A DNA stretch of 64,000 bases from Gentiana macrophylla (taxonomy: Eukaryota > Streptophyta > Magnoliopsida > Gentianales > Gentianaceae). The notes beneath the pieces were generated by a model. That model ran no database searches. It saw nothing but the letters and a program-made list of their open reading frames with translations, and had not been told where the DNA came from. Location: NCBI GenBank assembly GCA_026214975.1, contig CM047805.1, positions 109,301,845 to 109,365,844 of the forward strand. The letters run 5' to 3'. Shown one piece after another: positions 11,171 through 21,530 of the stretch (positions within the stretch are counted from its first letter, which is position 1; the number at the start of each line of letters is the position of its first letter). The translations under genes and the position numbers were made by a program.

Positions 11171-12993
11171 TTAATTTTACTATTAAACTGAGTTTCAACT
11201 TGAGTTTTAAAATGTGTAAAAACAGTAATAGCATCAGATTTAACTTTTAATGGAAAAATCCAGGTGAACCTGGTGAAGTAATCAAGAAAGTGTATATAAT
11301 AAGTATAACCAGTGGAAGAATGAACTGGAGAGGGTCCCCAAAGATCTGAGTGTATCAGATCAAAGGGTGCAATAGTCTTAGAAGTAGAAAGGGAGTAGAG
11401 CATGGAATGTTGTTTGCCAAGACAACAAGCTTCACAAAAGGAAAGATTTTCATTAAGATCAAGAGTTTCATTACAGACTCTGAGAACTTGACCAAGGACC
11501 CTACTAGAGGGATGACCTAACCTTCTATGCCACATAGTGGCTTTGTTTTGAGCAGAATGTAAAGTAACAAAAGACTCATAACCAGACCTAACAGAACTAG
11601 TACAGGACTTGGTTCCACTAGAACAGGACAAGACTTCAGACAGATGAGTTGATGGAGACAAAACTTGAAGATCTTTGGATGGGGAAGAGCTCAGACATTC
11701 TGGAATAGACAGTTGATAGAGACCATTTCTAAGATTGCCTTCCAGCATGATTCTCTTTGTAGTTAGATCCTTCACAAAACAAGAATCAGAGTGAAACTCA
11801 AGAAAAACAGAATTATCTGCAGTTAACTTAGAAACACTATGAAGATTCTTGGTTATAGTTGGGACATGAAGAATACCATTTAAAGACAGTTTAGAAGTAC
11901 TATTAGATGGAAGTTTGGATTGACCTACATGAGCAATGTGTAAAGACTCACCATTACCTACAGTGAGTGCATCAGATCCTTCATAGCCAGAGCTTAGATG
12001 CAGGTTTTTAAGATCATTGGAGACATGACTTGTTGCCCCACTGTCGGCATACCAGCTAGGATCCATCATAGTGTCAGCAGAGACAACATAAGCAGCATTG
12101 GACCTTGGACTAGAACCTTGATAACCACCATTTCCAGAATTGTTAGGAACAATGGGACCAGTGTAGGAGGAGTCATACCTGTGATAGCAATTAGCAGCTA
12201 TGTGTCCTGTCTTCCCACAGACTTGAAACACTGGTCTGGGGCCTGGACCAGACCTACCACCTCTTATATTTCTACCACCTCGATTGCCTCTGTAACCACG
12301 GCCTCTGCCTGAGTCCTGTCCATAGTTGGTGCCTTGTCTATGACCCCTATTCACTGATCCAGACTTCTGAGAAGCCAAATTAGCAGTTGGAGATGGAACA
12401 TCCAGGCTGAGTGAGGGATTGAAACGAGCCAGCAACCGTTCATGAGTGACAAGCTGAGACTGCACCTCTTGCCAGGTCAAGAAGCCAATTCTTGATGTTA
12501 TATTGACGATCACAGACTCATAGTCTTTGCCAAGACCACATAAAGCAGCTAAAATCAGCTCAGCATTGGAAATCGGATACCCAGCTGCAGCCAGACCATT
12601 TGAATATGACTTCATTAGGGCAAGATAATCCACCATTGATTTAGACCCTTTGTCAGTTCGGGTTAGGGCTCCTTTATACTCCAGCGTGCGTGCTTCAGAC
12701 CGATTGTTAAACAAGATCTCCAAGGTATTCCAAACTTCATGACTCGACTGACAGCCAACTACCTCTGCAAGAGCTTGTTCGGTCATGGACGCCATCAACC
12801 ATCCCATAAGCAAAGAATCAGTGACAGACCAGTCATCATAAGCATGATTACTGATTGTGCCATATACATGAGAGATAACAAACTGTGGTGGACGAATCTG
12901 AGTTCCAAGAAGATACCCTTCAAGCCGATGACCACGAACAATCGGAAGAATAGTTGATTTCCATAGGAGATAGTTACTCCGATCAAGCTTCAC
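11119..12993 (-). pseudogene. Copia copy 1 gag, protease and integrase N-terminal part
   Basis: Long frame with, in order, gag (LDRSNYLLWKSTILPIVRG at the start, about residues 1-210), an RGG-rich stretch, a zinc knuckle FQVCGKTGHIAANC whose first Cys is Phe, protease with WYADSGATSHVSND (Asp-Ser-Gly, about residue 315), the pre-integrase block MWHRRLGHPSSRVL with CEACCLGKQH, and the integrase core FDLIHSDLWGPSPV with its first Asp. The second catalytic Asp region reads LQTYWGE, with Tyr where Asp is expected. A G-homopolymer one base short near 11150 then shifts the frame into the next segment. Two active-site lesions and a frameshift make it inactive. Confidence 0.92.
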
Positions 12994-13354
12994 TAGTACA
13001 ACTCTGGGTCAAATGACCACCAAACGGACTCGGAGGTGGGCCGACAAGGCGATTCGGTGTCGGAGAAGAAACCATAAAGGTGGAAAACGGTGGTAGAGAT
13101 CCAAGAGAAAAACTAGGAAACAGTGAATCGACATGAGAAACATTAAGATCAGGAATCCCACGGGTCTGCATGTGACCGGAGATGGTCATAGTCGGAGTCG
13201 TAGATGAAATGTTTCGAACAGGATTTTGAGGAGTTGATGTGGTCATGGTGCTAATAGAAGATAGAGACCCAGAGAACTGAGTAGTGGAACCAGAAGAAGA
13301 AGAAACGACCGGTGGCGTTGGCTCACAGGAAGTGACGGCGGCGTTTGCCGCCAT
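12983..13354 (-). pseudogene. Copia copy 1 gag N terminus, frameshifted
   Basis: The probable gag start is the ATG at 13354-13352 (MAANAAVTSCEPTPPVV), only a few bases inside the primer-binding site. A Ser/Thr/Pro-rich stretch of about 115 residues follows. Near 13000 the frame ends in a stop, while the LDRSNYLLW gag motif continues in another frame, so one small indel separates them. Confidence 0.7.
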
Positions 13355-13360
13355 AGAACC

Positions 13361-13373
13361 CTCTCTGATACCA
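13361..13373 (-). promoter_or_regulatory. Primer-binding site of copia copy 1 (tRNA-iMet type)
   Basis: The minus strand reads TGGTATCAGAGAG, which begins with the TGGTATCAGAG sequence complementary to the initiator tRNA-Met 3' end, as is usual for plant copia elements. Confidence 0.85.
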
Positions 13374-13375
13374 AG

Positions 13376-13517
13376 ATAGAAAGAGGCAATTAGGGTTTTA
13401 ATCAATATTACATTAAAATGATAGTAATGTATGGTACACCATATTTATATGTGAACATAATAACAACACCAGTACATAACTTTAGGATAATTATAATAAG
13501 GTCCTTATGTTCTAACA
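13376..13517 (-). repeat. 5' LTR of copia copy 1
   Basis: The outer end reads TCTAACA on the plus strand (TGTTAGA in element orientation) at 13517. The inner end lies next to the primer-binding site; its CA is not preserved, so 13376 is approximate. About 140 bp, short as in Ale/Retrofit-type elements. No second copy is in the window to confirm it. Confidence 0.65.
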
Positions 13518-13524
13518 ATTCGAG

Positions 13525-13778
13525 ACTTTGGGCATCAGATAATTTCTTAAAGCTCCCTACACCTTTCAAAAATATATATAAAATGAAGGCTTGGGTAGCT
13601 TTATGAGTAGAGAAATTATAATGTGGAAGAGGAGTTTGTCATTTTAAAAGAAATCGAGAAAACTTTAATTCTCGAAGAGGAAATCATTGGATACTTTGGG
13701 CATCAGATAAGTTTGAAGGGCTCCCTGCTCGTTTAAAAAATCAATATAAAAGGCTTGTTTAGCTTTAGGGCCAGGCAT
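13525..13778. repeat. Two imperfect direct repeats
   Basis: 'actttgggcatcagataa' followed by 'gctccct' and then 'aaggcttg..tagcttta' occurs at about 13526-13605 and 13696-13770, ~170 bases apart. No known element is recognised. The remaining sequence to 13984 is AT-rich and I see nothing else in it. Confidence 0.7.
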
Positions 13779-13984
13779 GAAGGTTTCGGGGCTTTCGTCA
13801 TTTAGTTCGATTTTTATTTTAGTTTTTTAATTATTTAAGATGAAGCATAAGATATTAAAATAAGATAAAATATATTGCACGATAAACTTACTTTTCTTAT
13901 TCATGTGTATCCACAAAACTGGTACAAAATATGATTTCAACACCACGCTTGTAACATATTTAGATACAATATTGAAATTCTTTA

Positions 13985-14022
13985 GCGTTTTCTTTTTCTA
14001 GCACATTCATGATTCATACTAG
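13985..14022. repeat. 38-bp repeat, copy A
   Basis: Identical except for one base to 26768-26805 (gcgttt then ctttttctagcacattcatg, then attcatactag). Both end in AG after a pyrimidine-rich run, like the 3' end of an intron. See findings. Confidence 0.9.
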
Positions 14023-14288
14023 AGCTTGGAGGAGGTAAACCTGGTAAAGATGGTAGCTTTCATCATGTCCCATATGGTCTGCAAAAGATTGATTACAGTG
14101 CAATCAACGATAAGTTGAAGAAAGAGGGAGGTGGGAATTTTGTGTTTGATCCTTTTCTATCATCACCAACTTGTCAAGAATCAAAAGATGAGCATTTGAG
14201 AACCACTAATAAAGATAGTGGTTTGGATGATGATTGTGAGTCTCAAGACAGCTCTTACAAAGTTTCAGCAGCAAATTTTGAAAGATAA
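14013..14288 (+). pseudogene. Possible last exon of an unrecognised plant gene
   Basis: The reading frame is open from 14013 to the TAA at 14286-14288, 91 codons. It contains LGGGKPGKDGSFHHVPYGLQ and a charged, Ser/Asp-rich tail (for example KDSGLDDDCESQDSS). There is no ATG at its start; instead an AG preceded by a T-rich tract ends at 14022, so an exon starting at 14023 is likely. The composition looks coding, unlike the AT-rich flanks. I do not recognise the protein. It may be a remnant of a gene broken by the neighbouring insertions or a captured fragment. Confidence 0.4.
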
Positions 14289-14362
14289 AAAGGTGATCTT
14301 TAGAATGTAGTTGCAAAGAGAAGTTGACAAACTTTTCTTATCTTCTTCAAGTGTTTTCCTAA

Positions 14363-14941
14363 GAGTGACCCCAATGGGGGTATTCTATCCCCCCTCTAAA
14401 ACTAATATAGAGGGATTAACCCATTTTTAAGCCCACAGTGGCTCCCAACCCAACACCCTATCCCTAAAGAAAACTAAGGCTCACCCTAAATATGAAGGGT
14501 CTGCTAACATGAACAGTAGTACATTTATCTCTCTTTTTACCCAATAAATTAATTTCACACATCAATATCATTTATATAATAATGCCTTATGTATATCGAG
14601 TAATGACATTTAAGACAATCTGGTCAGATCACAACGGTGATATACATCATTGAAAAAAAATATATATATACTATTTTTTCCATAATAAAAAATTAATCTG
14701 TCCAATTATTTATTTTTTTATTTTGAACTCTTTTTGTGTACGGATACGACATCTTTTTATTTTTTTTACCGTTGTGCGACGTATTCAAATATCACTTTGT
14801 AAACATAAAATATTTTTAAAGGGATGTATAGAGGTTGCTTATTGGAGTGAATTATTTTTTGGGTGTTGAAAAAGTGTAACTGAAACGGAAAACGATATGT
14901 TTGGAGGGTGTAATTAATTGGGTGTAACCATTGGGTCACTC
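14363..14941. mobile_element. Tourist-like MITE (PIF/Harbinger type)
   Basis: A 579-bp element with terminal inverted repeats GAGTGACCCCAATGG (left) and GAGTGACCCAATGG (right, reverse complement). It is flanked by TAA on both sides (14360-14362 and 14942-14944), the 3-bp duplication typical of PIF/Harbinger-derived MITEs. No coding capacity. Its TIR differs from that of the large PIF element at 16283, so it is a separate family. Confidence 0.82.
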
Positions 14942-14959
14942 TAAACAAATATGGGATAA

Positions 14960-15230
14960 AGACACTTTAGTCCCTTTTGTTTCACGTTTTTTTGTACTTC
15001 TATTCACGGTGTTTCTTCTCGACACTTTTACCCCTCATATATGCATTTTTCCCCCTTATTTACATTTTTCGGTCCAAAATGCCATGTGTCCCATGTCTTG
15101 CATTGAAGTTACATGTTACTGCCAATAAAAACTTTGACATGTGGCAAAAATGGACCGAAAAGATTGAAAAAAATACATAGATGAAGAGGGGCAAAAGGGC
15201 CAAGATGAAACAAAGAGGGAAAAACTCATG
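14960..15230. mobile_element. Foldback-type MITE
   Basis: Outer arms TTTAGTCCCTTTTGTTTCA (about 14967-14986) and the imperfect inverse at about 15205-15226, with inner arms TTTTCGGTCCAAAATGCCATGTG and its imperfect inverse near 15064-15086 and 15134-15160. The whole ~270 bp could fold on itself. No target duplication was resolved, so the family is open. Confidence 0.55.
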
Positions 15231-15286
15231 AAGCTTTTATTGACACACAGCCAATGCACCATACATATCGCAGATAATCAACCTTT

Positions 15287-15383
15287 AAAAGTCGGTTTTG
15301 GAGTCAAAAACCGACTTTCCGAAGTTTGGTTCTCACGATACATTTACGGAAAGTCGTTTTTTTTCTTCTCCAAAACCGGCTTT
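15287..15383. repeat. Long imperfect hairpin
   Basis: Left arm 15287-15322 (AAAAGTCGGTTTTGGAG...ACTTTCCG) pairs with right arm 15347-15383 (CGGAAAGTCG...CTCCAAAACC GGCTTTC region) over about 35 bp around a ~24-base loop. It lies just downstream of the asparaginase pseudogene on its strand. Confidence 0.65.
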
Positions 15384-15542
15384 CAAAAAGGTCAATTTTA
15401 GTATTGGGTTTGCCAGTAAAATCAGTGATATTTGTATCAAAACTGTGTCTCTGAAATAATACAAGGCATCATTTTCCTTTTTCAGAAAAGGTTTAGCAAC
15501 AGACAGAGCATGATGCTAAGGACTTTAAGTCCCTATGAAACT

Positions 15543-15980
15543 TCATGGAAGAACAGTAAAAACCACCACATCATCCATTTCAGGACTTGTAACTGAGTAC
15601 CCCATCTTTGTTCGCGGCAAAAACAGCTCCCACGAAATCAGGGTATTTCCGAGCGATCCGTGATATTGCAACCTTGGCAGCCATATTAGGTTCCATTCCC
15701 AACCTCATACTCTCCACAACTTGATAACTAGAGGGGACAATAAAACAACACTTATTATAAGGCTCAGAAAAAGCTAATCGAGCCACTTATTATGGTCAAT
15801 GACGACGGATCCATGAGAGGAAAGTTTACTAAGAGCACAAACGGATCGAGCTATTTTAAATATTTAATTAAAATGCCGAAATTGAGACAGAGACGGTACC
15901 ATGGAAGAAAGCGCATCATTATATCTCCATCACCAGTTGCTCCAAAGGCTCCAACTTCAGTTGCATATGCTTTGAAAGAT
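15543..15980 (-). pseudogene. Isoaspartyl peptidase/L-asparaginase (aspartylglucosaminidase family), 3' exons only
   Basis: Ntn-hydrolases of this family remove asparagine or isoaspartyl groups. The minus strand at about 15970-15900 encodes AYATEVGAFGATGDGDIMMR, then FLP with a split codon. After a 172-bp intron (15899-15728, GT...AG) the next exon continues YQVVESMRLGMEPNMAAKVA and ends IARKYPDFVGAVFAANKDG. The junction restores a Cys codon, so the splice sites look real. After NKDG the frame breaks near 15603. The C-terminal end then follows in another frame as YSVTSPEMDDVVVFTVLP and a TGA at 15545-15543. About a dozen residues usual between these blocks are missing. The N-terminal two thirds, including the catalytic Thr region, are not seen upstream. 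A duplicated or truncated gene, not functional. Confidence 0.85.
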
Positions 15981-16031
15981 TCTCCTTTTGTTGTTATATG
16001 TTAGATTGTTGAGAGGATTTAGGTGGCGTAA

Positions 16032-16264
16032 TTTTATTTTCAAAGTAAATATGATAGCTGGCGGGCCCGGGTTATTCTTCCATGGAACCCCATCCACAAA
16101 ATAAAAATAAAAGACAAGACAGTACGTACAACGGTGTGTACATTCAAACTTTATTTTTTTTACTTTTTACCTTTTTATTTTCTACTTGGAAATCTATAAC
16201 AACACGCGAGAGAATCTTTCCAAGCACAAGTACTTTTATTTTCAAAGTAAATATAATAGCTGGC
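16032..16264. repeat. 31-bp direct repeats, ~200 bases apart
   Basis: Copies at 16032-16062 and 16234-16264 differ by one base (ttttattttcaaagtaaat then at(g/a)atagctggc). They lie upstream of the asparaginase fragment and just left of the PIF element. The segment between them holds nothing recognisable. Confidence 0.85.
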
Positions 16265-17007
16265 ACTCCCAACTCCCATTTAGGGCAAGTCCAATGCATA
16301 TGTATCAAATATTAAAATTTATACTTATGAGCAGTATATATATAGGTATCAAATTTTCATCTCCAACCCAAAATATCAAATTTTGAGTTTGATACCTACA
16401 AACAACATCTCCAACCCAAAAGTATCAAAATTTAATAGTATAATTTTTTTTAATTCATTTTGATTAAATTTATATTTGTTTCAATAATATTAAAAATATG
16501 TCGTATTAATTAAAAAATATTACGATAAACTATTTGACAATAATTTAGAAAAATTTGTATACATCATGTAAAATAAAACCAAATTTGCGATAATAAATTC
16601 GTGACTAGTTAATTCGTCATGTGGCGTGCCATGATTCGCTGAAAATAATACGAATGTGATTTTGTATAACCATCAAAATTAATGAATGGATCAATCCGCC
16701 ACGTGGCATGCTTTGATTTGTCAGTTAAATTTCGGATAGAAATTCTCAAAGATATTCAGCTGCCACATGGCATGTTGTAGTTGGTCAGCAAGATTACGAA
16801 TGTGTTCTTTACCAATCCACCACAAATGAGCCCTAAAATGATCCTGACACGTGTCATAGTATCATTGGCCGATCAGATTACGGATAAGATTTTCATATCC
16901 AATTATCATATCTATAAATAACCACTTTTACTTCATTTCATCACACTCTTACATTCATCAAGAAATTGCTTCCGACATTCATATAATTTTTACCTATTGT
17001 TTATGCA

Positions 17008-18340
17008 ATGAATCGATTTCTAAAATTGGCAATGAAAAATGATCGTAAGGGTGCCAAACGCCGTGACCAAGATGATGCAATGATGGCAGCATTCAACGCA
17101 CAACAAGAAGAGGAAGATGGAAGATCATCCCAATGGGGTGGTTCTGTTCCCGGTCGCCGGTACATTCGCCGTCATAGAGAGGAGTCACATGCACTGTTGC
17201 ATGAACAATACTTTGCGGATCCTAGTATGTACACGCCGGATATGTTTTGTTCTCGATTTCGAATGTAGGCCTCTATGCGACCGGATCATGCATGATGTTG
17301 CAAACCATAATAGCTACTTCATACAAAGAGATGATGCCATCGGTCGACCCGGATTCTCAACAATGCAAAGGGTGTTATGTGCTATAAGACAACTAGCTTA
17401 TGGCATAGTTGCTGATCTTTTTGATGAGACTTGGGGCATAGATGAGTCAACGAGCATAGAGATATTGAAGAAGTTCACTTGATCTATGTATGAGGTATAT
17501 GGAGAAGAGTATTTGCGTCGTCCAAACGCAGCTGACTTGCATCGATTGTTGGCCAAAGCCGAAGAAAGAGGGTTTCCCGGGATGATAGGTAGCCTCGATT
17601 GTATGCACTGGTGGTGGAATGCATGTCCAAAAGCATGGGAAGGCCAGTTTACGGATATAGGGGCGATCGACAATAATAATTCTTGAGGCGATTGCATCTT
17701 ATGATACATGGATCGGCATGCATTCTTTGGACTTCCGGGATTCTTGAATGATCTCAATGTCTTAGCGAAGTCCCCATTGTTTGATGATGTACTTTTGGGT
17801 AAAAGTCCAGATGTTGAATATGTGGTTAATGGAACACATTATGGTCATGGCTATTATTTAGTTGATGGCATATACCCTGAGTGGGCAACATTTGTGAAGA
17901 CAATATCCAATCCCGGTACTCCACTGCAACAATATTTCGCCCAGATGCAAGAGGCATTTCGTAAAGACGTAGAGAGAGCTTTCGGGATATTGCAAGTACG
18001 TTGGGCCATTGTTCGAGGGCCTGCTCATGGGTGGGACAGAGAGGACCTTTACTACATAATGATGGCTTGCATAATATTACACAACATGATAGTAGAAGAT
18101 GAACGCGAAGAAGACGAAACAATTCCTATCGATCTAAATGAGACACCTACGCGTCCAACTAAAGCACAAGTTTATGACATACCACCTACGATGGAAACAG
18201 GTGTGCAACGCGATGAAAAACGTGATTTGCAAGGGTTCATGAATAGGTATCAAGGGGTAAAATGTAAATTGATTTCGAGAGCCCTAAAACGTGATCTGAT
18301 ACAGCACTTATGGAGGAAGAAGATGCAAGAGGAGGAGTAA
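17008..18340 (+). pseudogene. PIF/Harbinger transposase, frameshifted
   Basis: The DDE transposase cuts and pastes the element. It starts at ATG 17008 (MNRFLKLAMKNDRKGAKRR). Frame 1 runs to 17268 with a YIRRHREESHALLHEQYF block, then the reading shifts to frame 2 (RPLCDRIMHDV...). There is a TGA at 17480-17482 and a further frame disturbance at 17684-17708. The three catalytic residues are all visible: Asp in GSLDCMHWWWNACP, Asp in HAFFGLPGFLNDLNVLAKSP, and Glu in FRKDVERAFGILQVRWAIV. The C terminus (HNMIVEDEREED..., to 18340) is complete. Total ~440 residues, the usual length. With at least three lesions it is not active. The convergent second gene starts ~400 bases downstream. Confidence 0.92.
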
Positions 18341-18424
18341 AGAGGAAGTGTGGTTTCAATAATTGACGAATTTCAATAATATGTTATTGTGTTTGTGTTT
18401 CTTTTTCTTTTATTTAATTGTTGC

Positions 18425-18560
18425 AGTGTCTTTGTTTTTTTCTAGTTAATGTATTGTAGTGTTTGTGTTTGTGTTTGTGTTTGTTTTTTCATTGTTGCAG
18501 TTTCTTTGTTTAATCTAGTTATTGTATTGTAGTGTTTGTGTTTGTGTTTCTTTTCTTTTA
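18425..18560. repeat. TGTTTG-type simple repeat, two copies
   Basis: Two ~85-base copies of 'gttgcagtttctttgtttaatctagtta..gtattgtagtgtttgtg' type, with runs of TGTTTG, lie between the two convergent PIF genes. Probably untranslated sequence. Confidence 0.6.
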
Positions 18561-18739
18561 AACACTGAATTACAAGGTCCTTAATAAAATACAAACAACA
18601 TTTATTCATCACACAAACACACATAATTGAAACAACATTTCTTCATCACACAAATACATATAATTGAAACAGCATTTATTCATAACACAAATACAACAAG
18701 TTGACGGTAGAACTGAATGCGCACTGCAAGCTTCATTAT

Positions 18740-19300
18740 TCAAGGATGATTCAAGTCAGAATTGATCCAATCGGTGTCCTCGGGCGGCGGAAATAGATTT
18801 CTGGACGTGCTCGAATTTGTCGGAGGTGGTGGAGTTGAGTATGCATCGGTCATTTCACGATCCATTATAATTTTTTGTTTCCTTTCCCAAATTTTTTTCT
18901 TATTTGGGGTGAATGTGTTTGGATTCACCAGCATCTTACGGATATCTTCGGCATATTTTCTAGCAGCTTCAGCATTACGTTCGGCATCTTTGGCCAGGGC
19001 CAACTCTCTCTCCCGATCAATTTTATCTTGAACATCTCTAGCTTTCACATAGACCATATATTCCTCCATTTGTTTTGCACACTCCGAAGGTTTCGGGTTT
19101 TTTTTCGATTTCGTTCCGATCGGCCTAGTCGATGAGCTAGGTCTGCTTTCAGGTGTAAGTGTAGGTGTGTCGTCATCCTCAAGATTCACTGAACCCTGAC
19201 ATTAGGGAGGATTTTGATATTTTGGCTCATGTTTCAATATAGCCCAACAATGACTTAGCTTAAAAGGCTTACCAGTCTCTGAGTGGAAATAGGAATCAGC
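18740..19300 (-). pseudogene. PIF second gene (Myb/SANT-like), C-terminal exon
   Basis: The minus strand from about 19300 reads DSYFHSETGKPFKLSHCW and AILKHEPKYQNPP, a block typical of the second protein of PIF/Harbinger elements. A stop codon near 19196 is followed in the same frame by a Pro/Ser-rich and then Lys/Glu-rich tail ending ...DWINSDLNHP at 18740 (EDDDTPTLTPESRPSSS..., then a helical AKDAERNAEAARKYAED region). This protein binds element ends and helps the transposase enter the nucleus in studied relatives. Its N-terminal part lies at 24960-25244, so the inserted Helitron-like element splits the gene. Confidence 0.75.
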
Positions 19301-19428
19301 TAAAAATACCTATTATTTATGAATATTAATATACTATGTATACTTATCAACAAAAATAAAAAATAAAAAAATGGTGTAATGAAATGTATGGACACGTGTG
19401 ATAATGTGTGTGTGTGTGTATATATATA

Positions 19429-19461
19429 CTAGTATCCGTACACCGTGCATAATGCACGGTG
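19429..19461 (-). other. Helitron 3' terminus with hairpin
   Basis: A 10-bp-arm hairpin with a 1-base loop, then TACGGATA, then CTAG followed by T. This arrangement (hairpin a few bases before CTRR, insertion before T) is diagnostic for Helitrons. Confidence 0.8.
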
Positions 19462-19865
19462 CATGCCCATTCCAGATCGGTGGATGTAATTAGGGTCTTT
19501 TTTTGTGTGGTATATGTTGCGATTTATGCGAAATGAGTAAAGACTATAAGGAATCATAAAAGCTTTGAAACATTAACTATACATTATCATAAGGTGTTTT
19601 TCAAAGACATAAATACAGAGTGGGACATGGCATGTGTTGTGTTATACCGAATGTGATAAATATATTCCGTATAATATACTTAATACGTTGTATTATAACG
19701 TAGCATGAAGTATATTACGTTGTACTACACGAAGCAATATTAAGCGGACACGGCGAATGTGGAACACCGAATTTAAAAACAATTATAACACTAAAGCGTC
19801 ATTGTATAACAAAATAATTAAATGGCCAGACGGGAAAAATAATAACTAAAATCTACCACACGTCG

Positions 19866-20560
19866 TAATAAAATTGATGTAAATTTCTTACTATTGTCCC
19901 AACTAATAACAACAACCATTATTGTATCTTAAACATCTAAATAGACAAACCGCTTTTAATAACAATGTAACGAACTAAAGTAAGATAACATAAAATATCA
20001 TTAAATTGTTTAAAAATATATTAAACTATAATAACGTGTATACGTAAGTAGGCAACGAGCCATACTACTAAAAAACCGAAATAATACTAAAATTTATGTA
20101 AATTTGTGAGTATTGTCGAATTAATATACAATAAAATAAATCCATAGAAATATGTCGTCCATCGGTAGAAGCGGCACTAATGAATCGGAGAATCCGGAAG
20201 GAAAAGAGGAATGAATACACTATATAGAAAAATTTCGCGTATAGCCGTAGACATCAACGGAAAAGTGATAGGAAACATCTACTAATAACAATAAACTCAT
20301 TTTAACGTGTATGCTAAAGTCCGACACTCCTAAAAAAACCGATATCATAATAAAATTGATGTGAATTTGTTACTATTGGCCGAACTAATAACAATAACCA
20401 CTATCGTATCTTAAACATCTAAATAGACAAATCGTTTTTAATAACAATCTAACGAACTAAACTAAGATAACATAAAATATCATTAATCGTTTAAAATATA
20501 TATTAACTATAATAACGTGTATATGTAACGACTCACACTCCTAGAAAACCAGAATAATAA
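19866..20560. repeat. Direct repeat of ~210 bp, ~480 bases apart
   Basis: 19866-20080 and 20345-20560 align closely (shared: aataaaattgatgt, tatcttaaacatctaaatag, aagataacataaaatatcat, ctataataacgtgtat). AT-rich and non-coding. A further related trace lies around 20085-20110. Confidence 0.85.
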
Positions 20561-20789
20561 TAATTAGAATCTTAAGGGGAAAGAAGCATAAATATATCAT
20601 TGTATAATGCAAGGAACGGAAAAAAAAAAAACACGTCACGAAGTCGATATTTATAATAATAAAAGTCTACAATGAAATAAAATCGAAATACGAAACGATA
20701 CAATGTAATACAATAAGATAAGAAATCGGATAAAAAAACTTGAAAGCGTCGCAAAAAAAAGATTGGAGGAGGTGAATAAAAAGAAAAGA

Positions 20790-21140
20790 CAATATATATA
20801 TATATAGATACATATATGTGTATGTATAGGTGAAAAGGGAAAAGTTAGAGAAAAAAAAAATCGTAAATGTGGAAAAGTGTACCAGGAAAGAGAGGAAAAA
20901 ACGTCGCTAGAAGTCTTAAAAGAGAGGGAAAAGCGTCGCTATAAGTCTTAAGAGAGAGGGAAAAAATATAGATACATATATATGCATGTATAGGTGAAAA
21001 GGGAAAAGTTAGAGGAAAAAAAAAAATCGTAATGGGAAAGTGTACCCGAAAGAGAGAGAAAAAGCGTCGCTAGAAGTCTTAAAAGAGAGGCAAAAGCGTC
21101 GCTATAAGTCTTAAGAGAGAGAGAAAAAAAAAGCAGAAAC
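20790..21140. repeat. Nested tandem duplication, ~175-bp unit
   Basis: Two copies of a block beginning 'atagatacatatatgtgtatg' (about 20804 and 20967) and including 'taggtgaaaagggaaaagtt', each containing an internal double copy of 'gcgtcgct(a/t)(g/t)aagtctta'. Purine-rich. Confidence 0.85.
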
Positions 21141-21214
21141 TGTCGGGTAAAACAAAACTAAAAACATAATTGCTAAAAATTAAAAGCTAAACTAAAACTA
21201 CATACGTTTGGTAA

Positions 21215-21228
<14 letters not shown>

Positions 21229-21293
<65 letters not shown>
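21229..21293. repeat. (TA)n microsatellite
   Basis: About 32 TA units following a short GT run. Confidence 0.97.
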
Positions 21294-21296
<3 letters not shown>

Positions 21297-21530
21297 GGAG
21301 AGGAAATAAAATCAATTTGACCCATACCCGAAAAATAACCCACTCCACCCGCTCCAAACCCGCCCAAGAAAAACACGTGCACAACATATTATAAATATCA
21401 TTCAATCATCTAAACTTTTGTTTTGTAAAAACACTCATTTCTCCATGCTTTATTTCTCCTCCACCTTCTAAACCCACCCATTGTAGAAAATTGAAGCTTG
21501 GAAGGAAAAACCTGAAAAAAAATATGAAGA

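Larger units (their letters stand above)
9815..13517 (-). mobile_element. Ty1/copia retrotransposon copy 1 (5' part; rest displaced by Athila copy 1)
   Basis: Reading right to left: short LTR (about 13376-13517), initiator-tRNA-Met-type primer site (13361-13373), gag, protease, integrase, then the start of RT, where Athila copy 1 interrupts it. Integrase before RT marks it as copia. The small LTR, the single long gag-pol frame and the short zinc-knuckle gag suggest the Ale/Retrofit-type lineage; this is an impression from features, not a tree. The 3' half must lie left of the window if it still exists. Confidence 0.88.

Noticed and set aside
15543..16010. Functional asparaginase gene
   Set aside because: The N-terminal two thirds are absent, a frame break follows NKDG and part of the conserved C-terminal region is missing.
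21173..21405. Short open frames over the TA tract
   Set aside because: Low-complexity Tyr-Ile repeats from a microsatellite.
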